A stretch of DNA of 64,000 nt from DATFVB01 sp963714035 (lineage in GTDB: Bacteria > Acidobacteriota > Thermoanaerobaculia > UBA5066 > DATFVB01), in assembly GCA_963714035.1 (NCBI GenBank), contig OY970224.1:2666001-2730000 (forward strand). The letters run 5' to 3'. Positions 52,651 to 62,045 of this stretch are shown one piece after another. Numbering within the stretch: the first letter of the stretch is position 1; the number at the start of each line of letters is the position of its first letter. The position numbers were made by a program, and so were the translations under genes. A model generated the notes under the pieces. That model was not told where the DNA came from, made no database searches, and saw only the letters and a list, made by a program, of their open reading frames with translations.

Positions 52651-54030
52651 TCAGCGCCCGCGCCGCATCCAATAATACACGGGAATTCCGGCCGCCATGA
52701 TCGCGAGCCCCGCGAGCGTCTCCCCGGGCTGGGCGGCGATCGTCGCGATCGCGACCGCGAGCGAGCTTCCGATGAAGAGGAGCGGTGTCCACGGATATCC
52801 CCAGCAGCGATACGGCCGGTCGGCGTCCGGAAGCCGGCGGCGAAACACGAACAGCGAGACTCCCGCCGCGACGTACGCGAGGACGATCGCAAACGTCGCG
52901 TAGACGAAGAGCTGCTCGTATCGGCCCGAGAGACAGAGGATCGAAGTCCACACCGCGAAGATCGCGATCGACAGGGCCGGCGTCCGGAAGCGCGGGTGGA
53001 CGCGGCCGAAGCTGGCGGGAAGCAGGCCGTTGCGCGCCATCGCGTAGGCGATCCGCGCGGGGGGGACGACCGCGGCCGACGCGGACCCCATCGCCATCGC
53101 GACGATCGCGCCCGAGAGGAGGAGAGTCGCTCCCGCGCCGAAGAGGACGAGCGACGCGACCTGCGCCGGCCGGGCCGCGGCGCCGAGCCCGGCGACGGAC
53201 ATCGTTTTCAGGAAGGCCACGTTCACCCCGAGGTAGAGGACGATGACGATCCCGGTTCCGGAGATCACGCCGATGGGAATGTTGCGCCGCGGGTTCTTGA
53301 CCTCGCCCGAGGCCGTCAGCGCTTCGGTCCATCCGGCGTAGCAGAACAGGACGGCGATCATGGTGCCGGCGAAAGCCCCGGCCGACACGGGCTGCGAGGG
53401 CGAGGCCTTCGTCATCCCGTGGGCCGCGATTCCGCCGATCGCGAGCGCTGCCATCGCGAGAATGATCACCGAGGAGAAGGCTCCCTGGAGGCGGACGCCT
53501 TCGCGGACGCCGAGGACATGCGTCGCCGAGAGGACCGCCACGGCCCCGATCGCCACGACCTGCCCGGTCGAGACCCGCAACGAACCGACGTGAAAAGCGA
53601 CGACGTGGGCGCCGACCCGGGGGAAGAAGACGCCGAGGTATTCCGCGAGCCCCACGGTGATCGCCGCCATCGCGCCGGTGTCCATGACGAAGCAGGCCAT
53701 CCACCCGTAGAGGAAAGCGGTGAGGTCGCCGTATGCCTCCCGGATATAGACGTACGTGCCCCCCGCCTCGGGGAACAGCGCGCCGAGCTCCGCGTAGACC
53801 AACCCGCCCGCGATCGTGAGGATGCCGCCGGCGATCCATGCCGCGAGGATCCAGCGTGGGTCGGGGATACGGCGGGCGATGACGGCCGGCGTGAGGAAGA
53901 TTCCGCCGCCGATCGCCGTGCCCGCGACGAGGAGCATCAGGTCGCGCGCCCCGAGCCGTCGGGCGAGCTCGGGAGACGACGATTCCGTCGCCGATGACGG
54001 GCCCGAAGCGGAGGGCATTTCGCGGATCAT
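52651..54030 (-). CDS. Amino acid permease (APC superfamily)
   Basis: 459 residues with about 12 hydrophobic helices. The family start LMLLVAGTAIGGGIFLTPAVI carries the unwound glycine-rich TM1 motif, followed by AELGALFPEAGGTYVYIREAYG (TM2-3) and GEVKNPRRNIPIGVI after TM6. It is an amino-acid/polyamine/cation transporter of the inner membrane; the substrate cannot be assigned. It diverges from the kinase gene with 67 bases between starts. The 186-base gap at its 3' end (52465-52650) shows nothing of note. Confidence 0.9.
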   Translation of the reverse strand: MIREMPSASGPSSATESSSPELARRLGARDLMLLVAGTAIGGGIFLTPAVIARRIPDPRWILAAWIAGGILTIAGGLVYAELGALFPEAGGTYVYIREAYGDLTAFLYGWMACFVMDTGAMAAITVGLAEYLGVFFPRVGAHVVAFHVGSLRVSTGQVVAIGAVAVLSATHVLGVREGVRLQGAFSSVIILAMAALAIGGIAAHGMTKASPSQPVSAGAFAGTMIAVLFCYAGWTEALTASGEVKNPRRNIPIGVISGTGIVIVLYLGVNVAFLKTMSVAGLGAAARPAQVASLVLFGAGATLLLSGAIVAMAMGSASAAVVPPARIAYAMARNGLLPASFGRVHPRFRTPALSIAIFAVWTSILCLSGRYEQLFVYATFAIVLAYVAAGVSLFVFRRRLPDADRPYRCWGYPWTPLLFIGSSLAVAIATIAAQPGETLAGLAIMAAGIPVYYWMRRGR

Positions 54031-54097
54031 TTCACGGCGGCCGGTGTATTCTCCCGGGAAACACCCTTTCGGCCGGGTCTGCGGCGTGGAGGGCTTC

Positions 54098-56683
54098 GTG
54101 ACTCTGGCGGCGGGTACTCGCCTCGGAAACTATGAGATCACGGGGCTTCTCGGCGTCGGAGGAATGGGAGAGGTCTACCGGGCGCACGACACGAAGCTCG
54201 GGAGGGACGTCGCCTTGAAGGTCCTCCCCGAAGTGGTGGGAGGCGATCCCGGACGCGTCTCCCGGTTCGAGCGCGAGGCGCGCCTTCTCGCCTCCGTGAA
54301 TCATCCCGGAATCGCGGCGATCTATGGCGCGGAGGAAGTGGGCGAGATCCGCTATCTCGTCCTCGAGCTCGTCGCCGGCGAGACGCTGAGCGACCGGCTC
54401 CGGAGCCCCCTCGCCCCTGCCGAATCGCTCCGGATCGCGCGCCAGATCGCCGACGCGCTCGAGGCGGCGCACGAGCGCGGGATCATCCATCGGGACCTGA
54501 AGCCCTCCAACGTCATGGTCACCCCGCAGGGAGGCGTGAAGATCCTCGATCTCGGGCTCGCCAAGATGATGGGGAACCTCAAGGCGGTCGACGAGTCACG
54601 CTCCCAGGAGCTCACGATGCCTCCGATGGAGGACACGCGGCCCGGCGTGATCCTCGGGACCGTCGAGTTCATGAGCCCGGAGCAGGCCCGCGGCAAGACG
54701 ATCGACAAGCGGACGGACATCTGGGCGTTCGGCTGCATCCTGTTCGAATGCTTTTCCGGCCGGCGGGCGTTCGCCGGAGAATCGGTGTCGGACGCGATCG
54801 CGTCGATCCTGCTTCGCGAGCCCGACTGGACCGCGCTTCCCGCCGATACCCCTCCCGGAGTCCGCGAGCTCCTTCAGCGATGTCTGCAGAAAGACGCGAA
54901 CCATCGGCTGCGGGACATCGGCGACGCTCGTCTGGCGATCGACGAAATGCTCGCGGAGATCGCTCCCGCGCGGTCGTCGGCGAGCGGGATGCGGCCGAGA
55001 TCCGCGCCTCGGAACCGCCGGCGGGCGTTCGTCGTCGCGACCGCGGCGGCCGTGGTCATCGTCGCCGGAGCGGTCGCGGCTCTCTACCGCCGCACGCATG
55101 CCCCCGGACCCGCCGTGGGCCCGTCCGCCGCCCGTCTCATCGCCATTCTCCCGTTCCGGGACCTGTCGAACGTGCGAGACGGAAGCCTCATCGGAGAGGG
55201 CCTCGTCGAAACCGTGTCGGCGCGGCTCGGAGGCGCGACCGGGATGCAGGTGGTTTCGCCGGCCGCCGTGGTCAGGGCCTCCGCCGCCGATCCGGAACCC
55301 TCACGGGTCGCGCGCAGTCTCGGAGCCTCGGTCTACCTCCGCGGCTCCGTCCAGCGGAGCGCCGACCGCGTCCGCATCACCTATTCGCTCTTCGACGCGG
55401 CGCGCGGCGTCGAGCTCGCGGGTGGGACGCTCGACGGCACGGCGTCGGACCTCTTCGAGCTGCAGGATCGCCTCGTCGCGCGCGTCAGCGAGGCGGAAGC
55501 GATGCCCGTCCGGCGCGCCGCGGCGCCGACCGGCCTCGACACCGCGGGCCAGCAGGAGCGGTATCTGAAGGCGGTCGGTCTCCTTCAGCACTACAACACG
55601 AAAGCGTCGGTCGACGAGGCGGTCGCGATCCTCGAGCCTCTCGGGACGGAGGCTCCGCGGTCGCCCTACGTGTTCGCCTCGCTGGCTCGAGCCCAGCTCG
55701 CGAGCTTCGACCTCACGCATGACGTTTCGCTCGTGCCGAAGGCGGAGGATGCGGCCATGCGCGCGCGGACGCTCGACCCCGCGCTGGTCGAGGTCGACGT
55801 CACGCTGGGCGAGCTCCGCCTCCACACCGGCAACGCGGCGGGAGCCGCGGAGGCGTTCCGACGCGCGCTCTCGACCTCTCCGACGAACTTCGACGCTCGA
55901 CTCGGACTCGCGCGTTCGCTCGGAGCGGCGGGAAACGGCGCCGAAGCGGAGCAGAACTTCCGGGACGCGATCGCGCTCCAACCCACGTACTGGGGCGGGT
56001 ACAGCAAGCTGGCCGGGTACTACTACGCGCACGGGCGCTATCGTGAGGCGGCGGACGCCTTTCGCCGGGTCACCGGGCTCACGCCCGACGACGCTCTCGC
56101 CTGGAGCAACCTGGGCGGGGTCGAAGAGCTCCAGGGAGACTTTGCGGCGGCGCGGGCCGCGTTCGAGAAGTCGCTGTCCCTTTCCGCCACCGACACCGCA
56201 TACGCGAACCTGGGCACGGCGGCGTTTTTCCTGGGAGACTTCGCCCGGGCGGCCGACGCCTTCGAGCAGGCCGTCCGATTGAACCCCGATCACTTCGAGC
56301 TCTGGTCGAATCTGGGGGACGCGCGGCGCTGGGCGCCGGGACGTCGCGACTCCGCGGCGTCGGCGTACGCGAAGGCGATCTCGCTCGCCACGAACGAGCT
56401 TGCCCTCAATCCGAAGGAGGCCATGGCGCATTCGCACCTGGGCCTCTGCTACGCCAAGACGGGGCGTTTCGCGCAGGCGCGCGCGGAAACGGACGAATCG
56501 GTCCGTCTGGAGAGGGAGAACCCGGAGATTTTGTACAATGCGGGCATCGTTTCGAACCTGACAGGGAGGACCGACGAGGCCGTGGACCGGCTGAAGCGGT
56601 CGATCACGGCCGGATACTCCCGGGCCTTCGTCGATCACGAGCCGGAGATCGCGAACCTGCGATCCTCCGGGCGATTGAGATAG
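54098..56683 (+). CDS. Membrane-anchored Ser/Thr protein kinase with FlgO-like and TPR domains
   Basis: 861 residues. The Hanks-type kinase domain (about 8-275) has LLGVGGMGEVYRAHD, VALKVL with the ATP lysine, IIHRDLKPSNVMV, DLGLAK replacing the canonical DFG, and RTDIWAFGCILFE. One transmembrane helix is near 310-330. Outside lie an alpha/beta domain (LIAILPFRDLSNVRDGSLIG) and about nine tetratricopeptide repeats to the end. This is the same extracytoplasmic plan as the CadC-type protein at 47275. GTG 54098 has GGAGGG 5 bases upstream; GTG 54086 is possible. Two small secreted proteins follow within 12 bases and may be ligands or targets. Confidence 0.92.
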   Translation: MTLAAGTRLGNYEITGLLGVGGMGEVYRAHDTKLGRDVALKVLPEVVGGDPGRVSRFEREARLLASVNHPGIAAIYGAEEVGEIRYLVLELVAGETLSDRLRSPLAPAESLRIARQIADALEAAHERGIIHRDLKPSNVMVTPQGGVKILDLGLAKMMGNLKAVDESRSQELTMPPMEDTRPGVILGTVEFMSPEQARGKTIDKRTDIWAFGCILFECFSGRRAFAGESVSDAIASILLREPDWTALPADTPPGVRELLQRCLQKDANHRLRDIGDARLAIDEMLAEIAPARSSASGMRPRSAPRNRRRAFVVATAAAVVIVAGAVAALYRRTHAPGPAVGPSAARLIAILPFRDLSNVRDGSLIGEGLVETVSARLGGATGMQVVSPAAVVRASAADPEPSRVARSLGASVYLRGSVQRSADRVRITYSLFDAARGVELAGGTLDGTASDLFELQDRLVARVSEAEAMPVRRAAAPTGLDTAGQQERYLKAVGLLQHYNTKASVDEAVAILEPLGTEAPRSPYVFASLARAQLASFDLTHDVSLVPKAEDAAMRARTLDPALVEVDVTLGELRLHTGNAAGAAEAFRRALSTSPTNFDARLGLARSLGAAGNGAEAEQNFRDAIALQPTYWGGYSKLAGYYYAHGRYREAADAFRRVTGLTPDDALAWSNLGGVEELQGDFAAARAAFEKSLSLSATDTAYANLGTAAFFLGDFARAADAFEQAVRLNPDHFELWSNLGDARRWAPGRRDSAASAYAKAISLATNELALNPKEAMAHSHLGLCYAKTGRFAQARAETDESVRLERENPEILYNAGIVSNLTGRTDEAVDRLKRSITAGYSRAFVDHEPEIANLRSSGRLR

Positions 56684-56694
56684 GAGAGGGAAAG

Positions 56695-57147
56695 ATGCAT
56701 CGAAAGATCCTGGCGGCATTCCTGGTTTCGGGGTCGATCGCGGCCGTGACCGCCGCCCAGACGGACTCGAACGCGACACAGGCGACGCAGGCCTCGCCGA
56801 GCGCTGCGGCGACGACCTCCACGCCCTCGTCGACCGCGACGAGCGGTCCGACGCCCTGTACCGCCCAGCCGATGAACCACAACATCGCGGTGACGGCGGA
56901 TGGCGTGAGCTGCAAGGACGCGCACGTCTCGAAGAAACAGCAGAACACGATCCGCTGGTATTCGCCGAAGGGGACGACGCTCACGCTCGTATGGGCGACC
57001 GCGATTCCCTTCAAATCCTTCACCTGCAAGTACAACGTTTGCCGGGCGAAGGGAGTGAAGGCGCTGGACGACGGGACGATCCTCGCCTACGACGCGGCGA
57101 TCAACGGTGTGAAGACGAAGGACCCGAACGTCATAATCAATCCGTAG
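56695..57147 (+). CDS. Small secreted four-cysteine protein 1
   Basis: 150 residues, not recognised. A signal peptide (ILAAFLVSGSIAAVTAA) is followed by a Thr/Ser/Ala linker (25-52) and a folded C-terminal domain with IAVTADGVSCKD, NTIRWYSPKGTTLTLVW and TKDPNVIINP. Four cysteines (PTPC, SCK, TCKYNVC) match in position those of the next gene. GAGAGGGAAAG is upstream of ATG 56695. The 11-base gap to the kinase suggests one operon. Confidence 0.8.
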   Translation: MHRKILAAFLVSGSIAAVTAAQTDSNATQATQASPSAAATTSTPSSTATSGPTPCTAQPMNHNIAVTADGVSCKDAHVSKKQQNTIRWYSPKGTTLTLVWATAIPFKSFTCKYNVCRAKGVKALDDGTILAYDAAINGVKTKDPNVIINP

Positions 57148-57208
57148 ACAGGTGATCCGGGACCGCGGAGGCGCGGCTGCCCGGCAAGGCTTCTGTGGAG
57201 GAGGTCAT

Positions 57209-57604
57209 ATGAAAAGTTCCCTTTCGGTGATCGCCCTGGTCGCTATGGCCGCCATGACGGGGTGCTGTTCCACGCAGGCGGTGAGCACGAATCGGCACCC
57301 GCACAAGCCGACACCCTGCGACCATCAGGCCCATGACGACACGGTCGCGGTGACGATGGCGGGAGTGAACTGCAAGGAAATTTACATCAAGAAGAACAAA
57401 AACAACATCGTCTGGTATTCGCCCGACGGGACGAAATTGCAGGTCATCTTTCCCGACAATCCCTTCACGGACCTGAGGTGCGGCGACAACGAGTGCACCG
57501 CGTACTGGGTCGAGAAGGACATAACTTCGGACCAGTGGTTCAAGTATTCGACGTCCATCGACGGAGTTCCGACCGGCGACCCGAACGTGATCATCAAACC
57601 GTAG
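57209..57604 (+). CDS. Small secreted four-cysteine lipoprotein 2
   Basis: 131 residues and a paralogue of the preceding protein: shared VTMAGVNCKE, NNIVWYSPDGTKLQV, PFTDLRCGDNEC and TGDPNVIIKP. The N-terminus ends in AMTGCC, a plausible lipobox, so this copy may be membrane-anchored whereas copy 1 is soluble. A very strong GGAGGAGG site precedes ATG 57209. The domain of about 90 residues is conserved in spacing and cysteines; function unknown. Confidence 0.82.
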   Translation: MKSSLSVIALVAMAAMTGCCSTQAVSTNRHPHKPTPCDHQAHDDTVAVTMAGVNCKEIYIKKNKNNIVWYSPDGTKLQVIFPDNPFTDLRCGDNECTAYWVEKDITSDQWFKYSTSIDGVPTGDPNVIIKP

Positions 57605-57664
57605 CCGTAGCGAGACGGAAACCTCGCGGCGCTTTCTTCGTTATCATGGCCGACGAGGAAACGC

Positions 57665-58759
57665 ATGAGCCAACGGTGGGCCAGACTTCGGAGATCGGGA
57701 TTCCTGTCGATCGCGGGGTGCTCGGCGATCGGTCTCGCCGCCTGTCGGAAGGCGGCGCCGCCTCCTCCTCCGGCGACGCCGGTCACCGTCGTGACGCTGA
57801 AGCCGACTCCCGTTCCGCAGACGACCGAATACGTCGCGACCCTCCAGTCCCGGCAGTCGATCACGGTTCAGCCGCAGGCCGAGGGGTACGTCACGAAGAT
57901 CTTCGTGAAGTCCGGCGACCGGGCCGCCGAGGGGACGCCGCTCCTCCAGATCGATCCGGAGAAGCAGGCGGCGACGGTCCGCGCCTCCGAAGCGACCCAC
58001 GCCTCGAAGGTAGCGGCCCTCCGCCTCGCCGATCAGCAGCACGCCCGGATCGCCAAGCTCTATTCCGAAGGGCTCGCGAGCAAGCAGGACCTCGACCAGG
58101 CGGAATCGGCCCTCGAGTCCGCGCGCGCCGATACGCAGACGGCGGAGGCGGAGGTCCGGCAGCAGAGCGTCGATCTCGGGTACTACCGCGTCGTGGCGCC
58201 CGCGGCCGGGATCGTCGGCGACATTCCCGTCCGGGTCGGCGACCGGGTGACGACGTCCACGATCCTGACGACGCTCGACCGCGGCAGCGGCGGGCTCGAA
58301 GCGTACATCGCAGTTCCGGTCGAGCACGCGGCCGATCTCAAAGTCGGACTGCCGGTCGAAATCGTCGACGACCGGGGGGCCACGGTCGCGCGATCGGCGA
58401 TCAATTTCGTCGCGGCCCGGGTCTCCGACGAGACTCAGGCGGTCCTCGCGAAGGCGCCCGTCGACGATTCCCGGGGAAATCTCCGACCCGCCGAGCTCGT
58501 GCGGGCGCGGATCGTCTGGAGCGCGAACCCGGCGCTCACGATTCCCGTCGTGTCGGTCATGCGGATCAGCGGCCAGGACTTCGCATTCGTCGTCGAGGGA
58601 CCGCCCGGCGCGACGGTGGCGCACCAGCGGCCGATCAAGATCGGCGAGATCGTCGGAAACGACTACGTGATCCGCGAAGGGTTGAAGGCCGGCGAACGCG
58701 TGGTCGTCGGCGGCGTCCAGAAGATCGGCGAAGGAGCGCCGGTCGCGCCGGAATCATGA
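57665..58759 (+). CDS. RND efflux periplasmic adaptor subunit (membrane fusion protein)
   Basis: 364 residues. A lipoprotein signal ends in GLAAC. The HlyD/AcrA-type architecture is present: lipoyl half-motif (ITVQPQAEGYVTKIFVKSGD), coiled-coil hairpin (about 110-160) and second lipoyl half (YRVVAPAAGIVGDIPVRVGD), followed by beta-barrel and membrane-proximal domains (VVSVMRISGQDFAFVV, GLKAGERVVVGG). It links the RND permease to an outer-membrane channel, which is not encoded here. It is followed by the permease after a hairpin-forming heptad repeat. Confidence 0.93.
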   Translation: MSQRWARLRRSGFLSIAGCSAIGLAACRKAAPPPPPATPVTVVTLKPTPVPQTTEYVATLQSRQSITVQPQAEGYVTKIFVKSGDRAAEGTPLLQIDPEKQAATVRASEATHASKVAALRLADQQHARIAKLYSEGLASKQDLDQAESALESARADTQTAEAEVRQQSVDLGYYRVVAPAAGIVGDIPVRVGDRVTTSTILTTLDRGSGGLEAYIAVPVEHAADLKVGLPVEIVDDRGATVARSAINFVAARVSDETQAVLAKAPVDDSRGNLRPAELVRARIVWSANPALTIPVVSVMRISGQDFAFVVEGPPGATVAHQRPIKIGEIVGNDYVIREGLKAGERVVVGGVQKIGEGAPVAPES

Positions 58760-58770
58760 GGGCGCGGCCG

Positions 58771-58876
58771 GAAATCCGAAGCACGAATTCGGAAACGAGC
58801 GCGCACCCGGGCTGCAGCCGCGAAGCGGCAGCGCCTCCGGCGCCCGCTCGTTTCGCGCTTCGGATTTCGAGATTCT
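58771..58876. repeat. Heptad-periodic inverted repeat, locus 6, inside the efflux operon
   Basis: The left arm has GAA every 7 bases (GAAATCC, GAAGCAC, GAATTCG, GAAACGA) and the right arm has TTC every 7 (TTTCGCG, CTTCGGA, TTTCGAG, ATTC). GAAATCCGAAGC (58771-58782) pairs perfectly with GCTTCGGATTTC (58857-58868), and AAACGAGCG with CGCTCGTTT. The triplet differs from the GTC/GAC loci but the period and geometry are the same. It ends 6 bases before the permease start, which has no Shine-Dalgarno sequence. Confidence 0.78.
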
Positions 58877-58881
58877 GACTC

Positions 58882-61800
58882 GTGTTCGTCGATTTCTTCA
58901 TCCGCCGACCGGTCTTCGCGAGCGTCTGCGCGATCTTCATCGTCCTCGCCGGCGCGATCTCGATTCCGACCCTCCCGGTGGCCCAGTTCCCGCAGCTCGC
59001 GCCGCCTCAGATCACGGTCTCGAGCTTCTACACGGGCGCGTCGGCGCAGGCCGTCGAAACCGCGGTCACGACGCCTCTCGAGCAGGCGATCAACGGCGTC
59101 GAGGGAATGCGCTACATCCAGTCCACCAGCGGCAACGACGGGAGCTCTTCGATCGTCGCGACGTTCGACCTCTCGCGGAACCTCGACGTCGCCGCGGTCG
59201 ACGTGCAGAACCGCGTCGCCTCGGCGCAGGGACGCCTCCCGAACGAGGTGAAGACGACCGGCGTGACGATCGCGAAGAACTCGAGCGCGTTCGTTCTGGC
59301 GCTCGGCCTCTTCGCGCCGCACGGCGAATACGACGCGCTCTGGATCAGCAACTACGCCGACGTCTTCCTGAAGGACGCGATCAAGCGCGTCCCGGGCGTC
59401 GGGGACGTGATCATCTTCGGCGAGCGGAAGTACTCGATGCGGCTCTGGCTCGATCCCGAGCGCCTCGCCGCGCGGAAGCTGACCGCGACGGACGTCGTGA
59501 CCGCGCTCCAGGAACAGAACGTCCAGGTGCCGGCCGGGCAGCTCGGGCAGCCGCCGGCGCCGCCGGACCAGCAGTTCCAGCTCTCGGTCCGCGCCGTCGG
59601 CCGCCTCACCGATCCGGAGCAGTTCGACCAGATCGTGCTGAAGAGCGCGACCGACGGGACGCTCGTGCGGCTCCGCGACGTCGGCCGCTCGGAGCTCGGC
59701 GCCGAGAGCTACGGGACGAACCTGCGCTTCAACGGGATCGACGCCGTCGGCCTCGGCGTGCTCCAGCTTCCCACCGCGAACGCGCTGGCCGTCGACAAGG
59801 CCGTCCGGACGGAGCTCGAGCGCCTCGCGCGGAGCTTCCCCCCGGGGCTCGTTTACCGGGTCGCGTTCGATCCGACCGCGGCGGTCTCGGAGTCGATCCG
59901 CGAGGTGCTCATCACGCTGCTCGAGGCGATCGCCCTCGTGATCCTCGTGATCTTCCTCTTCCTGCAGGACTGGCGCGTGACTCTCATCCCCGCGATCACG
60001 ATACCGGTCTCGCTCATCGGGACGTTCACGTTCGTCAAGCTCCTCGGCTTCTCGATCAACACGCTGACGCTCTTCGGGATCACGCTCGCGACGGGTCTGG
60101 TCGTCGACGACGCGATCGTGGTCATCGAGAACATCGAGCGGCACATCCGCGAACGCCATCTCTCGGCGCCGGAGGCGTCTTCGTCGGCCATGCGGGAAGT
60201 CGCGGGCGCGGTGATCGCGACTTCCATCGTCCTGGTCGCCGTGTTCGTGCCGGTCGGATTCTTCCCCGGCACGACGGGGATCCTCTACAAGCAGTTCGCG
60301 CTGACGATCGCCTTCTCGGTCGCGCTCTCCGCGTTCAACGCGCTGACGCTCTCGCCCGCGCTGGCGGCGAAGCTCCTCGGGCAGGAGCGGGAGCATCCGA
60401 CCGGCATTTTCGGGCGGATCAACACGGCGATCGCGGCGGCAACGCGCCGGTACCGCGATACCCTCGGCCGGCTCGTCCGCCGGCCGAGGACGATGGCCGC
60501 GGCGTTCCTCGTCGGCCTCGTCCTGACGTACGTCGTCTACCGCAGGGTCCCGACGGCGTTCGTCCCCGACGAGGACCAGGGGTACTTCATCGTGGCGGTG
60601 CAGGCGCCTCCCGGCGCCTCGCTCGGCTACACCAACGAGGTCGCGGCCCGGGTCACCGAATCGCTGATGCGAGAGCCCGAGGTCGCGGGAGTCTTCGCGG
60701 TTGCGGGCTTCTCCTTCTCCGGGACCGCCCCGAACAAGGCGATCGTCTTCGCGCCGATGAAACCCCTTTCGGAGCGGCACGGAGCGAAGCATTCCGTCGA
60801 TGCGGTGATCGGCCGGGTGCGAGGCCCCCTGATGGGGATCCCGGGTGCGATCGTCATTCCCTTCCCGCCGCCGCCCATCCCGGGCGTCGGCAACTTCGGC
60901 GGGTTCCAGTTCGAGGTGCAGGACCAGTCCGGCGGCGAGATCGACAGGCTGGCGACGGCCACCCAGGGCCTCGCCGCTCTGGGGAACCGGGATCCGGCCC
61001 TGCGGGGCCTCTTCACCGATTTCACCTCGAGCGACCCGCAGCTCCTGGTGACGATCGACCGCGAGCAGGCGAAGGTCGCCGGCGTCGACCTCGCCCAGAT
61101 CACGGACGCCCTTCAGGTCTACATGGGATCCGTGTACGTCAACGACTTCGACTTCAACAACCGCGCCTACCGGGTGACCGTCCAGGCGGACCGCCGTTTC
61201 CGCAGCCAGCCGCGCGACATCGGCGCCTATCAGGTCCGTTCCGCATCGGGAAAGATGATTCCGCTCGAAACGCTCGTCTCGACCCGGGAAACGACGTCGC
61301 CGCAGGTCATCAGCCACTACGACCTCTTCCGGTCGGCGGAGATCAACGGATCGCCGGCGCCGGGATACAGCTCGGGGCAGGCGCTCGCCGAGATGGAAGC
61401 TCTCGCGCGGCGCGCGCTCCCGGCGGGGATCGGCTACGCCTGGTCGGGGCTCTCGCTCGAGGAGCTCGAATCGGGCGGCAAGTCGATCGTGCTCTTCGGG
61501 CTCGGCATCCTCTTCGTCTACCTCACCCTCGCCGCGCAGTACGAGAGCTTCGCCCTGCCGTTCATCATCCTGCTCGCCGTGCCGCTCGCGATCCTCGGCG
61601 CGCTCCTGGCCCAGGGGGTCCGCGGCCTCCAGAACGACGTGTACTGCCAGATCGGTCTCGTCATGCTGATCGGTCTCGCCTCGAAGAACGCGATCCTGAT
61701 CGTCGAGTTCGCCGAGCAGCTCCGCGCGCAGGGATCGTCCATCGCGGAGTCGGCGATCGAGGCGGCGCGGATCCGCCTGCGGCCGATCCTGATGACCTCG

Positions 61801-62013
61801 TTCGCCTTTATCCTCGGCGTCCTGCCTCTCGTCTTCGCGACGGGCGCCGGCCGAGCGAGCCGCCATTCGATCGGAACGACGGTTTTCGGCGGGATGATCT
61901 TCGCGACGACGCTGAACCTGATCTTCATCCCGGTTCTGTACGTGATCGTGGAGACCCTTCGCGAACGAAGGGGCCGGACGCCCGTGCCGGCGGCCCCGGC
62001 TCCTCCCGCCTGA
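58882..62013 (+). CDS. RND multidrug efflux permease (AcrB/HAE1 family)
   Basis: 1043 residues, proton-driven inner-membrane exporter. The HAE1 N-terminus FVDFFIRRPVFASVCAIFIV is followed by a large periplasmic loop. TM4 contains the proton-relay aspartates (LATGLVVDDAIVVIENIE), and the second half repeats the fold (LTLAAQYESFALPFIIL, LIGLASKNAILIVEFAEQ). GTG 58882 is certain from family alignment of the N-terminus, although no ribosome-binding site is visible and a stable hairpin lies immediately upstream. The drug or lipid substrate is unknown. Confidence 0.96.
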   Translation: MFVDFFIRRPVFASVCAIFIVLAGAISIPTLPVAQFPQLAPPQITVSSFYTGASAQAVETAVTTPLEQAINGVEGMRYIQSTSGNDGSSSIVATFDLSRNLDVAAVDVQNRVASAQGRLPNEVKTTGVTIAKNSSAFVLALGLFAPHGEYDALWISNYADVFLKDAIKRVPGVGDVIIFGERKYSMRLWLDPERLAARKLTATDVVTALQEQNVQVPAGQLGQPPAPPDQQFQLSVRAVGRLTDPEQFDQIVLKSATDGTLVRLRDVGRSELGAESYGTNLRFNGIDAVGLGVLQLPTANALAVDKAVRTELERLARSFPPGLVYRVAFDPTAAVSESIREVLITLLEAIALVILVIFLFLQDWRVTLIPAITIPVSLIGTFTFVKLLGFSINTLTLFGITLATGLVVDDAIVVIENIERHIRERHLSAPEASSSAMREVAGAVIATSIVLVAVFVPVGFFPGTTGILYKQFALTIAFSVALSAFNALTLSPALAAKLLGQEREHPTGIFGRINTAIAAATRRYRDTLGRLVRRPRTMAAAFLVGLVLTYVVYRRVPTAFVPDEDQGYFIVAVQAPPGASLGYTNEVAARVTESLMREPEVAGVFAVAGFSFSGTAPNKAIVFAPMKPLSERHGAKHSVDAVIGRVRGPLMGIPGAIVIPFPPPPIPGVGNFGGFQFEVQDQSGGEIDRLATATQGLAALGNRDPALRGLFTDFTSSDPQLLVTIDREQAKVAGVDLAQITDALQVYMGSVYVNDFDFNNRAYRVTVQADRRFRSQPRDIGAYQVRSASGKMIPLETLVSTRETTSPQVISHYDLFRSAEINGSPAPGYSSGQALAEMEALARRALPAGIGYAWSGLSLEELESGGKSIVLFGLGILFVYLTLAAQYESFALPFIILLAVPLAILGALLAQGVRGLQNDVYCQIGLVMLIGLASKNAILIVEFAEQLRAQGSSIAESAIEAARIRLRPILMTSFAFILGVLPLVFATGAGRASRHSIGTTVFGGMIFATTLNLIFIPVLYVIVETLRERRGRTPVPAAPAPPA

Positions 62014-62045
62014 CGCGCGAGCGGCGGGGCTCGGCGAGATCGGTC

